From the NCBI GenBank assembly GCA_963650135.1, contig CAVJLG010000009.1, positions 1 to 64,000 on the forward strand: a stretch of 64,000 bases of DNA, in the 5' to 3' direction. This DNA is from HGM13006 sp963650135 (GTDB taxonomy: Bacteria; Bacillota; Clostridia; Oscillospirales; Oscillospiraceae). The translations under genes were made by a program, and so were the position numbers. The notes under the pieces were generated by a model, which was not told where the DNA came from, ran no database searches, and worked only from the letters and a program-made list of their open reading frames with translations. Below are positions 40,282 through 48,345 of the stretch, in pieces (the first letter of the stretch is position 1; every line of letters begins with the position of its first letter).

Positions 40282-40332
40282 CATTTTTTCGCCGGGTATG
40301 ATATCATAGCGGGCAGAAAGGGGAATCACCCA

Positions 40333-41280
40333 ATGTCAACACCAAAACTGATTCTGGCGCCCATGGCGGGCGTTACGGATTATGCATACAGGACCATTGC
40401 CGCTGAAATGGGCGCAGACGTTACCGTCACCGAAATGGTATCCTCCCGCGCCATGTGCTACGGCGACAAAAAGACCGCAAAGCTCCTGCGCAAGACCCCC
40501 ATCGGCATTTGCGGCGTGCAGATTTTCGGCAACGATCCGGAATTTATGGCAAAAGCCGCGAAGCTCACGCTGGAAGCGTCCAGCTGCGACTTTATCGATA
40601 TCAATATGGGCTGTCCCATGCCCAAAATTTCCGGTGCGGGTGACGGTGCCGGGCTGATGAAAACGCCTGAGCTGGCCGCGGACATTGTTCGGGCCGTGGT
40701 AGAGGCGGTGCCGGTGCCTGTAACGGTCAAAATGCGCAAGGGATGGGACAAGAGCCATGTGAACTGCGTGGAGCTGAGCCAATTGGTTGAACAGGCCGGG
40801 GCTGCGGCGGTGGCGGTTCATGGCCGCACCCGGGTCCAGCTTTACACCGGGCGGGCCGATTGGGACTGCATCCGGGACGTAAAGCAGGCGGTGAACATCC
40901 CCGTCTATGCCAATGGCGACGTGGACTCCCCCGAAGCGGCACTGCACATTCTCCGGTATACCGGGGCAGACGGCGTGATGATTGGCCGTGCAGCATTTGG
41001 CGACCCGTATTTATTCTCCACGATTCGTGCAGCATTGGACGGCAAGGAAATTCCCCAGCGTCCGCCCCTGGAGCAGCGAATGGACACGGCACTGCGGCAA
41101 TTTGAGATTGCATTGGAGGACAAGGGGGAGCATATTGCTTGTCTGGAAGCCAGAAAGCATCTGTGCTGGTATCTCCACGGGGTTCCCCATGCCAGCTTCT
41201 ATAAAAAGGACATCTCCCAGGTGTCCAGCAAAGAGGAAGTTTATACGCTGGTAAAACGCGTCAAACGGGATTTGAGGTGA
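40333..41280 (+). CDS. dusB: tRNA-dihydrouridine synthase
   Basis: The 315-residue TIM-barrel flavoenzyme starts LILAPMAGVTDYAYRTIAAE. It has MVSSRAMCYG, GVQIFGNDPEFMAKAA, the catalytic-Cys segment FIDINMGCPMPKI, KMRKGWD, AVHGRTRVQLYTG and ANGDVDSPEAA with GVMIGRAAFGDPYLF. It reduces uridines in the tRNA D-loop using FMN and NAD(P)H. It is DusB-type by similarity. Confidence 0.94.
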   Translation: MSTPKLILAPMAGVTDYAYRTIAAEMGADVTVTEMVSSRAMCYGDKKTAKLLRKTPIGICGVQIFGNDPEFMAKAAKLTLEASSCDFIDINMGCPMPKISGAGDGAGLMKTPELAADIVRAVVEAVPVPVTVKMRKGWDKSHVNCVELSQLVEQAGAAAVAVHGRTRVQLYTGRADWDCIRDVKQAVNIPVYANGDVDSPEAALHILRYTGADGVMIGRAAFGDPYLFSTIRAALDGKEIPQRPPLEQRMDTALRQFEIALEDKGEHIACLEARKHLCWYLHGVPHASFYKKDISQVSSKEEVYTLVKRVKRDLR

Positions 41281-41284
41281 GGAT

Positions 41285-41890
41285 TTGGACGAACTGGAAC
41301 TGATTCGCCAGGCAGGTCAGGGGGATGAAAGCGCCTTTGAGCAGTTGGTCATCGCCTATGAAAAGCCGGTTTATAACCTGTGCCTGCGCATGTGCGGCGA
41401 CAGGGACGAGGCCTTTGACCTGTCCCAGGACACATTTATCAAGGCATGGCATGCAATTTCCATGTTTCAAGGGGACAGCAAGTTTCAAACATGGCTCATG
41501 CGCATTGCATCCAATACCTGCATCGACCATTTACGAAAGAAAAAACGCAAAAACGTCATTCCCATGACTGACCTGGACCGGGAGGACGAGCCTCTGGAGC
41601 GGCAAATTGCGGATTATGAGACTGACCCCGCAGTTTTGGCGGAGAAGGCCCAGGATCACGAGGCGGTTCGGGAAGCCATGTCTCAGCTGCCGGACCAGGA
41701 TCGGCTGATTCTGTCTATGCGCGCCATCGAGGATATGAGCTATCGGGAAATCGGCGAGGCGCTGGAGCTCCAGCCGGGGACCGTGAAGTCCCGCATTTCC
41801 CGTGCCAGAGAGAAAATACGGCGCAGTCTGGATGGGAACCTTTTTGATTTTTCATCGTCCAAAAAAGGGAAGGGGGGAATGCGATCTTGA
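41285..41890 (+). CDS. ECF-type sigma factor (SigW-like)
   Basis: The start is TTG 41285 with GAGG seven bases upstream. The 201-residue protein has sigma region 2 (AFEQLVIAYEKPVYNLCLRM, EAFDLSQDTFIKAWHAISMF, FQTWLMRIASNTCIDHLRKK) and region 4 (LPDQDRLILSMRAIEDMSYR, EIGEALELQPGTVKSRISRA). The linker carries a poly-basic stretch. The next gene encodes its membrane anti-sigma factor and starts inside its stop codon, the standard pairing for a cell-envelope stress response. Confidence 0.93.
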   Translation: MDELELIRQAGQGDESAFEQLVIAYEKPVYNLCLRMCGDRDEAFDLSQDTFIKAWHAISMFQGDSKFQTWLMRIASNTCIDHLRKKKRKNVIPMTDLDREDEPLERQIADYETDPAVLAEKAQDHEAVREAMSQLPDQDRLILSMRAIEDMSYREIGEALELQPGTVKSRISRAREKIRRSLDGNLFDFSSSKKGKGGMRS

Positions 41891-42699
41891 AGACCTGTGA
41901 AGACTATATTGCAGATATGAACCTGAGCATCGATGGGCTGCTGAGCCCGGAAGAAGAGCAGGCGCTTCAGGCGCATCTTGCAGACTGCCCCAGCTGCCGC
42001 AGTCTTTACCGTTCCTACCGGGAGATTCAGGACGCCATTGATGAGGCCGAGGTGGAGCCGCCCAAGGGTCTGCGCCACAGCGTCATGACCCAAATCCGAG
42101 AGGAAAAGGTCCGGCACAGCCCCAAGGGGGTATTAAAGCGCATGCGTTTTACGCTGGTAGCCGCCGTGATTGCCCTGGTGGTTGTATCCGCGGGAAAATA
42201 TATTGGCACACCCCATGGCAGCACCGCCGCCAGCAGCGAGATGGAAACCGCCGCAGCCGCCGAGGCCGCAGAAGCCGCTCCCCAGGACGAAGGAACCGCA
42301 TTTGCCGCTGCACCGCAGGATGTGCCGGAAAATGCAGACACGGCAGAAGCGGCCGCAGAAGCCGCAGAGGGGGATTCTCCGGTAGAAGAATACGCCGAGA
42401 ACGATGCGCCCATGGTCGGGGCCGCAAATCCCGAGACAGCGGATACCTCGGATACCATGCTGATTATCTGGTCTGCCATGCAGCAGGACGGCTATGTGGG
42501 CGACCTTTATCTGGTGGATACCACGGAAACGGAGCTGTTTCAGCTCCTGCCCAATGCGGAAATCGTGGCACTGTCCTCGGGCGATATCGTATACAAGATC
42601 AGCGCCAGCGATTACGCTTTGGTTTCGGATGAGCTGCCCGCCGTGGAATCCATGGAGTCGGCAACGGAATCCGATGATATTTATTTAAGCCTGAACTAA
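41887..42699 (+). CDS. Membrane anti-sigma factor with zinc-finger (zf-HC2) domain
   Basis: TTG 41887 overlaps the sigma stop (TTGA). The N-terminal domain has the ZAS metal motif QAHLADCPSCRSLY (H-x3-C-x2-C, about residues 30-40). One transmembrane helix (TLVAAVIALVVVSAGKYIG, about 90-108) leads to an extracytoplasmic region very rich in Ala and Glu, and a folded C-terminal domain (LIIWSAMQQDGYVGDLYLVD onward). It should hold the sigma factor at the membrane until cleaved. Both genes start with TTG, which would keep expression low. Confidence 0.88.
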   Translation: MKTCEDYIADMNLSIDGLLSPEEEQALQAHLADCPSCRSLYRSYREIQDAIDEAEVEPPKGLRHSVMTQIREEKVRHSPKGVLKRMRFTLVAAVIALVVVSAGKYIGTPHGSTAASSEMETAAAAEAAEAAPQDEGTAFAAAPQDVPENADTAEAAAEAAEGDSPVEEYAENDAPMVGAANPETADTSDTMLIIWSAMQQDGYVGDLYLVDTTETELFQLLPNAEIVALSSGDIVYKISASDYALVSDELPAVESMESATESDDIYLSLN

Positions 42700-42701
42700 A
42701 T

Positions 42702-42743
42702 AAAACACCGGAGGGCAATTTCAATCTTGCCTTCCGGTGTTTT
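42702..42743. terminator. Terminator of the sigma/anti-sigma operon
   Basis: AAAACACCGGAGGGCAA pairs with TTGCCTTCCGGTGTTTT around an eight-base loop. Confidence 0.88.
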
Positions 42744-42754
42744 CATTCCCATAG

Positions 42755-42792
42755 AAAAAGAGCGTGCTGCATCTCATCATGCAACACGCTCT
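42755..42792 (-). terminator. Terminator of the BMP-type ABC transporter operon
   Basis: AGAGCGTGCTGCAT (42759-42772) pairs with ATGCAACACGCTCT (42779-42792), one mismatch. The minus strand ends in TTTTT. Confidence 0.85.
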
Positions 42793-42796
42793 AGAT

Positions 42797-43714
42797 TTAT
42801 CTGCTGCCCTTGTCGTAGGGGACGCCCTCTGCCTTGGGTGCTCTGGACTTCTTGGAGGTGAAGATCAGAATCACCATGGATGCAATGAAGGGCATCATAT
42901 TATAGACTTCCTTGCTCCAGTGGAACGCAGAGAGGAACGTAGAATCGGCAATGTTCGCCAGGGCCTTAAACACTGCAAAGAACAGCGCCGCACCGGCAAT
43001 CTGAATTGGCTTCCACTGGCCGAAGATCATAACTGCCAGCGCCAGGAAGCCCATACCTGCAACACCTACCTCAAAGTTCCAGGAGGAAACGGAGGGGACG
43101 ATATAGGCAAAGCCGCCAATGCCGCCCAGCACACCGGAAACCAGTACGCCGCACCAACGCATTTTATAGACGTTGATACCCACGGAATCCGCTGCCTGGG
43201 GATGCTCGCCGCAAGCGGAGAGCCGCAGACCGAACCGGGTGCGATACAGCACCACATAGGCTGCGATCAGAATCACGATGCCAATGAAGAAGAATACATT
43301 CAGGGTCAGACCGCCGATTTCAAAGGAGAACGCGGAGTTATCAAAGTCCACCTTGCCGGACTGGCTGCCGTTAAAGCGCTTGGCTGCAACCAGCGCCAGG
43401 GCCGTTGCCAGCAGGTTCAGCGCCGTGCCGCCGATGGTCTGGTCTGCTTTCAGGTTGACGGAAGCAAACGCCAGCAGCGCCGCATAGATTGCGCCGGAAA
43501 TGGCAGAGCCGAGAATGCTCAGCGTCACCATGGCCCAAGCGGGCAGATCAGCAGGCAGCATCCGGGTCATAAGCACGCCCACCAGGCCGCCGATGACCAT
43601 GATACCTTCCAATGCAATGTTAATAATGCCGGACCGTTCGGAGAACATGCCGCCCAGGGCTACCAGCATCAGCACCATCATGTACATGAGGGTGTATTTG
43701 AGAAGCAGCATCAT
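42797..43714 (-). CDS. Nucleoside ABC transporter permease 2
   Basis: The 305-residue membrane protein belongs to the BPD_transp_2 group. It contains GGMFSERSGIINIALEGIMV (about residues 21-40), the coupling-helix region FGLRLSACGEHPQAADSVGI, and LGGIGGFAYI. These features fit YufQ/NupC-type permeases used for purine and pyrimidine nucleosides. The start overlaps the stop of the other permease by four bases. Confidence 0.88.
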   Translation of the reverse strand: MMLLLKYTLMYMMVLMLVALGGMFSERSGIINIALEGIMVIGGLVGVLMTRMLPADLPAWAMVTLSILGSAISGAIYAALLAFASVNLKADQTIGGTALNLLATALALVAAKRFNGSQSGKVDFDNSAFSFEIGGLTLNVFFFIGIVILIAAYVVLYRTRFGLRLSACGEHPQAADSVGINVYKMRWCGVLVSGVLGGIGGFAYIVPSVSSWNFEVGVAGMGFLALAVMIFGQWKPIQIAGAALFFAVFKALANIADSTFLSAFHWSKEVYNMMPFIASMVILIFTSKKSRAPKAEGVPYDKGSR

Positions 43715-44880
43715 TGTGCGTCATCCTCCTTTCCGGCGATTTCATCCGGCTGCGGGGTATCGGGAACCGCTTCCTTTGCCGCGCCCTTCCGCTGATGCAT
43801 TTTCTTGGAGAACCAGTTTTTGAACAGCAGGGAGAAGGCGCACTGGTAGATTACCACGCCGGAAATAACGTCTGCAATTTCGGGCGGGAACACGTTGGTG
43901 TCCATAAAGCCGCCGCCGGTGGTAATATGAGAGATGAATGCCGCAGAGAAAATCGTACCAATGGGGTTGGAGGACGCCAGGAGGGCAACGGAAATGCCGT
44001 CAAAGCCAATGCCGGGCAGGGCAGTGGAGTCCTGGGGATTCCATTCGCCCACGCCGGACAGGTAATAAAGGCCCGCGCCGAAGCCGGCCAGCGCACCTGC
44101 AATGACCATGGACAGAATGATGTTCCGCTTTTCGTTGATACCGGCATAGCGCGCCGCGTCCTTATTGTGGCCGCAAGCCTTGAGCTCATAGCCAAAGGTG
44201 GTCTTGTCGATGATAAACCAAATGATGATTGCCACCAGAATGGCCAGGAACACTGCGATGGTGGTGGACTTGTTGTTGAAAATGCTGCCCAGACCCAGAT
44301 CCGGAATCACAGCGTCCGGGAAATTGGCCCGCAGGCTGTAGGTCTTGGTCTTGGTGGCATCGTACATAATGCCGGTGCCGCCGCCATAGATGATGGTGTT
44401 CACCGCATAGAGGCCAATCCAGTTGAACATAATGGCGGTGATAACCTCGTTGACGTTGAGATACGCCTTGAGGATGCCGGGAATTGCGCCCCAAATTGCG
44501 CCAAACAGTGCAGAGGCCAGCAGGCACACCCACCAGGGCATCTTCAATACAATGGCAAAGAACAGCGCGCCAAAGGCACCAACGGTATACTGACCGGCAG
44601 CGCCAATGTTAAACAGGCCCGTTTTAAACGCAAAGCCCACGGAAAGACCGGTCATAATCAGGGGCGCAATCTGCGCAATCTCACGGCCAACGCCAATGGG
44701 CCACATATAAAAGCCGCCCTTTAGGATGCGCAGGAAGCCGCCGCTCCATGCGCCCTTGGGGTCCAGCGCCACCAGGAACAGGAAGCCCAGTGCCAGACCG
44801 ATTACAATACACAGCAGGGAAGAGAACACCGTAGACACGCCGCTGCGCTGCAAAAGAGGTGATTTTGCTTGTTTTTTCAT
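43711..44880 (-). CDS. Nucleoside ABC transporter permease 1
   Basis: The 389-residue membrane protein pairs with the permease downstream. It has GLSVGFAFKTGLFNIGAAGQ, the coupling region FGYELKACGHNKDAARYAGI and LAGFGAGLYYLSG, matching YufP/NupB. Its ATG shares one base with the ATPase stop (TGATG). Confidence 0.88.
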   Translation of the reverse strand: MKKQAKSPLLQRSGVSTVFSSLLCIVIGLALGFLFLVALDPKGAWSGGFLRILKGGFYMWPIGVGREIAQIAPLIMTGLSVGFAFKTGLFNIGAAGQYTVGAFGALFFAIVLKMPWWVCLLASALFGAIWGAIPGILKAYLNVNEVITAIMFNWIGLYAVNTIIYGGGTGIMYDATKTKTYSLRANFPDAVIPDLGLGSIFNNKSTTIAVFLAILVAIIIWFIIDKTTFGYELKACGHNKDAARYAGINEKRNIILSMVIAGALAGFGAGLYYLSGVGEWNPQDSTALPGIGFDGISVALLASSNPIGTIFSAAFISHITTGGGFMDTNVFPPEIADVISGVVIYQCAFSLLFKNWFSKKMHQRKGAAKEAVPDTPQPDEIAGKEDDAQ

Positions 44881-46421
44881 CAGGACACCTCCTCAAATTT
44901 ATGGCCGCGCTTTGCGCCGGACATATATAGGCCCAGGGTCTGTACATCGGTGGTCTTGGGGTTAAACTCGCCCACAATCTCGCCCTCATACATCACAAGA
45001 ATTCGGTCGGAGAGGTTCATAACCTCGTCCAGCTCCAGAGACACCAGCAGAACCGCCTTACCGGCATCCCGCTGGGCCACCAGCTGGCGGTGAATGTTCT
45101 CAATGGCGCCAACGTCCAGGCCGCGGGTAGGCTGTACTGCCACCAGCAGCTCCGGATTCTTATCCAGCTCACGGGCAATAATGGCCTTCTGCTGGTTGCC
45201 GCCGGACATGGAGCGCACCGTGGTAACCGGGCCCTGCCCGGAACGAACGTCGTATTCCTTAATAAGGCGGTTGGCATAGCTCCGCACCGCGTCCCGGCGA
45301 ATGACGCCGTGATTCTGGAACTGCGGCTCCCAATAGCGCTGGAGTACCATGTTTTCCTCCAGGGTATAGTCCAGTACCAGGCCGTGCTTATGCCGGTCCT
45401 CGGGGATATGGCTCATACCGGTTTTGCTGCGGGTGCGGATGGGGGCGGAGGTGATGTCCTGGCCCATCAGGGTAACGGTGCCTGCGGTGGGCTTTTCCAG
45501 GCCGGTGACCGCATAGACAAACTCCGTCTGGCCGTTGCCCTCGATTCCGGCAAGACAGACGATCTCACCAGCACGCACCTCCAGAGATGCGTGCTTTACC
45601 GCATCATTCTTGTGCAGCTTAGAGGGCACTGTCAGCCCGTTTACTTTCAAAATTGCGTCGCCGGGATGGCTATTCTGCTTGGAGATGGTAAGCTGCACGT
45701 CACGGCCGACCATCATTCGGGAGAGCTCCTGGGCGTTGGTATTCTTGATGTCAACGGTACCGGTGCACTTGCCCTTGCGAAGCACGGTGCAGCGATCTGC
45801 AACTGCCATAATCTCCGCCAGCTTATGGGTGATAAACAGGATGCTCTTGCCCTCGCGGGTGAAGTTCCGCATAATCTCCATGAGCTCGTCGATCTCCTGT
45901 GGGGTAAGCACTGCAGTGGGCTCGTCAAAAATCAGAATTTCGTTTTCGCGGTAGAGCATTTTCAGAATTTCGACTCTCTGCTGCATACCAACAGAGATAT
46001 CCTCAATCTTTGCGTCGGGGTCTACCTTCAGCCCGTAACGCTCCGACAGCTCAACCACCTTTTTTCTGGCTTCCTTCCGGTTGATAAACCCATGGCTGCA
46101 AGGCTCGCAGCCCAGGATAATATTGTCCAGTACAGTGAAGCATTCCACCAGCTTAAAATGCTGATGGACCATGCCGATATGCAGTGCGGTGGCGTCGTTG
46201 GGATTTTTAATCTCAACCACCTGACCGTCTTTTTTGATGGTGCCGGATTCCGGCTGATAAAGTCCGAAGAGTACGCTCATCAGGGTCGACTTGCCAGCGC
46301 CGTTTTCGCCCAGAAGCGCATGCACCTCTCCTTTCCTCAGCTGCAGAGTGATATTATCATTTGCCTTGATTCCCGGGAATTCCTTGGTGATGTTCAGCAT
46401 TTCAATGACATAATCGCTCAT
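44880..46421 (-). CDS. Nucleoside ABC transporter ATPase (two nucleotide-binding domains)
   Basis: ATG 46421 is chosen because GAGGGAG lies nine bases upstream; the ATGs at 46430 and 46427 are too close. The 513-residue protein has two ABC domains. The first has Walker A LLGENGAGKSTLMSVLFG, the signature DISVGMQQRVEILKML and Walker B EILIFDEPTAVLTPQE. The second has a degenerate Walker A (LAGIEGNGQTEFVYA) and MSGGNQQKAIIAREL. This is the YufO/RnsB/MglA-type architecture. Confidence 0.92.
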   Translation of the reverse strand: MSDYVIEMLNITKEFPGIKANDNITLQLRKGEVHALLGENGAGKSTLMSVLFGLYQPESGTIKKDGQVVEIKNPNDATALHIGMVHQHFKLVECFTVLDNIILGCEPCSHGFINRKEARKKVVELSERYGLKVDPDAKIEDISVGMQQRVEILKMLYRENEILIFDEPTAVLTPQEIDELMEIMRNFTREGKSILFITHKLAEIMAVADRCTVLRKGKCTGTVDIKNTNAQELSRMMVGRDVQLTISKQNSHPGDAILKVNGLTVPSKLHKNDAVKHASLEVRAGEIVCLAGIEGNGQTEFVYAVTGLEKPTAGTVTLMGQDITSAPIRTRSKTGMSHIPEDRHKHGLVLDYTLEENMVLQRYWEPQFQNHGVIRRDAVRSYANRLIKEYDVRSGQGPVTTVRSMSGGNQQKAIIARELDKNPELLVAVQPTRGLDVGAIENIHRQLVAQRDAGKAVLLVSLELDEVMNLSDRILVMYEGEIVGEFNPKTTDVQTLGLYMSGAKRGHKFEEVS

Positions 46422-46550
46422 GCACATCATCTCCCTCGTTTATATAATGCAACTCTTATTATATTGATTCTTGCGGCAAAATGCAAGGAAATCCTTTGGA
46501 ATTATCCTGGTTTTATCCGCCAGACACAGACCATCCCTTCAAAAAGGCGC

Positions 46551-46588
46551 AAAAAAGTTCCCGCTGCCATGCAATCAGCAGCGGGAAC
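46551..46588 (-). terminator. Hairpin terminator between the BMP gene and the ABC genes
   Basis: GTTCCCGCTGC (46557-46567) pairs with GCAGCGGGAAC (46578-46588). The minus strand runs into six T. It lies inside the transport operon and probably gives more binding protein than transporter. Confidence 0.85.
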
Positions 46589-46601
46589 CGATTTTATGAG
46601 A

Positions 46602-47735
46602 TTACTCTACAACGATCAGGGAAGTGTGGGAGTCGACCTCGGGATAAGCGTCGATGCTATCGGAGATCTTGATCTCGCCGGACTTGATCTTCTCTACAAC
46701 TGCGTTGTAATCGTCCACGGTGAAGTTCTTCATGCTCCAGGTATCGGTGGGCAGGCCAACATAGTCGCCGTCGGTGAGGGACAGGGAAGACAGGGTGCCG
46801 CCGATGGTATCCCAGTTACCGGTAAAGTAGGTGTCCAGTGCCTCATAGGTGGCATTGTACAGGCCCTTCATAGCGGAGGTGATGATGCAGGGATCAATGT
46901 TGGACTGGTCAACGTCAACGCCGATGACCTTGCCCTCGTACTTGTTGGCAGCCTCAACTGCGGAGGTGTAGATACCGCCGCCGCAAGCAAACACAACCTC
47001 GGTGCCCTCGGAGTACCAGCCCTCCATCTTCGCGGTGATGGTAGCATCGCCGAAGAACTGGCCGCCATAGGTGTACTTGATCTCAACGTCTACGCCCATC
47101 TCTTCAGCAGCATCGTTGACGCCCTGAATGTAGCCGTAGCCATAACGCTGAACAGCGGGAACAGCCATGCCGCCCAGGTAGCCCAGCTTGGTGTAGCCTT
47201 CCCTCACAGCAGCATAGCCTGCCAGATAACCGGCCTGCTCCTCGTGGAAGACCATGGTGTAGGTGTTCTTTGCCAGGGTGGTGTCGCCCAGATCGCTCTC
47301 GCCAACGTCAACGGCAATGAACTTTACGTCGGGATACTGGTCCTGAGTCTGGCCGATTGCCTCGCCGAACAGATAGCCGGGCATTACGATAACGGTAGCG
47401 CCCTCGTTGACAGCCTGAGTGATGGAAGTCACACGAGCGTCGGTGGTATCCTCGGTGGGCTTGTAATAGGTAGTCTCGATGTTGTGGTCCTTGCCATAGG
47501 CAACCATAGCCTCATAGCAGGTCTGGTTAAAGGACTCGTCGTCGATGTTGCCTACGTCGGTAACAAGGGCGATCTTATCGGTGCCAGAAGCAGTCTCGGT
47601 GCCGGCAGCGGAGCCAGTCTCAGCAGGAGTGGAACCAGCCTCGGAAGCGGCAGAGCTCTTTGCGTCGGAGCCGCAGCCAGACAGCATAGCCAGCATCATG
47701 CCTGCAGCGAGAACAAGCGCAGTGATTCTCTTCAT
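46602..47735 (-). CDS. BMP-family nucleoside-binding lipoprotein
   Basis: GGAGG lies nine bases before ATG 47735. The 377-residue protein starts with a lipoprotein signal (MKRITALVLAAGMMLAMLSG, then Cys) and a Ser/Ala/Glu linker. The BMP/PnrA domain follows: IALVTDVGNIDDESFNQTCY, GATVIVMPGYLFGEAIGQTQ and YLAGYAAVREGYTKLGYLGG. It captures nucleosides outside the cell for the ABC transporter encoded downstream. Confidence 0.92.
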   Translation of the reverse strand: MKRITALVLAAGMMLAMLSGCGSDAKSSAASEAGSTPAETGSAAGTETASGTDKIALVTDVGNIDDESFNQTCYEAMVAYGKDHNIETTYYKPTEDTTDARVTSITQAVNEGATVIVMPGYLFGEAIGQTQDQYPDVKFIAVDVGESDLGDTTLAKNTYTMVFHEEQAGYLAGYAAVREGYTKLGYLGGMAVPAVQRYGYGYIQGVNDAAEEMGVDVEIKYTYGGQFFGDATITAKMEGWYSEGTEVVFACGGGIYTSAVEAANKYEGKVIGVDVDQSNIDPCIITSAMKGLYNATYEALDTYFTGNWDTIGGTLSSLSLTDGDYVGLPTDTWSMKNFTVDDYNAVVEKIKSGEIKISDSIDAYPEVDSHTSLIVVE

Positions 47736-47782
47736 GTAATTCAACCTCCAAAAAAATTTGCGACATTTTTATCGCCACCCTA

Positions 47783-47810
47783 TTCTTACACAATCTGCGG
47801 GAAAAATCAA
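47783..47810 (-). promoter_or_regulatory. Possible BMP gene promoter
   Basis: On the minus strand TTGATT (47810-47805) and TAAGAA (47788-47783) are spaced 16 bp, about 50 bases before the start codon. Confidence 0.35.
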
Positions 47811-47876
47811 CCCGAATTTTCATTTCCGGTGATTTTTTCGGCCAAAAGGTCGCATTTTTATAAAATCCATGAACAA

Positions 47877-47906
47877 TGACCCGGACTCCTTGTAAAGTCC
47901 GGGTCA
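47877..47906 (-). terminator. Putative terminator of cdd
   Basis: TGACCCGGACT (47877-47887) pairs perfectly with AGTCCGGGTCA (47896-47906). The T-run after it is poor, so termination may be partial. Confidence 0.5.
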
Positions 47907-47918
47907 TAAAAGCCATGG

Positions 47919-48332
47919 TTATTCCTGCATATACTCCGAGGCGGAGAAGCTAAAGGGCAGCAGGTCGCTGAGGGTCAGCGTCTTGATTTCTCCGTTGGCG
48001 CCGCCCAGATAAATGATAAAATCGTCGCTGCAAAACTCCCGCATCACCTGGCGGCAGACGCCGCAGGGCGGGAAAAAGCCGGTGAGCTCCTCTTCCTTGC
48101 CGCCCACCACTGCAATGGCGGAAAAATCCCGAACGCCGTCATAAATCGCCTTGAAAAAAGCCGTCCGCTCTGCGCAAACCGTGGGGGTATAGGATGCGTT
48201 TTCAATGTTGCAGCCCTGATACACCCGCCCGTCGGCAGTGAGCAGCGCCGCGCCGACCCGATAACCGGAATAGGGGACATAGGCATGCGCTCTTGCCTCG
48301 ATTGCCAGGGAAACCAATTCTTCCTTCGTCAT
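47919..48332 (-). CDS. cdd: Cytidine deaminase
   Basis: AAAGGAG precedes ATG 48332. The 137-residue enzyme has the zinc site motifs GCNIENASYTPTVCAERTAF (Cys and the catalytic Glu) and PPCGVCRQVM. It deaminates cytidine and deoxycytidine. It sits between the VanW gene and the nucleoside transporter, so uptake and salvage are neighbours. It is 13 bases from the VanW stop. Confidence 0.95.
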   Translation of the reverse strand: MTKEELVSLAIEARAHAYVPYSGYRVGAALLTADGRVYQGCNIENASYTPTVCAERTAFFKAIYDGVRDFSAIAVVGGKEEELTGFFPPCGVCRQVMREFCSDDFIIYLGGANGEIKTLTLSDLLPFSFSASEYMQE

Positions 48333-48345
48333 ATTATGCTCCTTT

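Noticed and set aside
45090..47879. A 929-codon plus-strand open frame
   Set aside because: It runs opposite the ABC ATPase and BMP genes and across their intergenic terminator; no domain or SD supports it.
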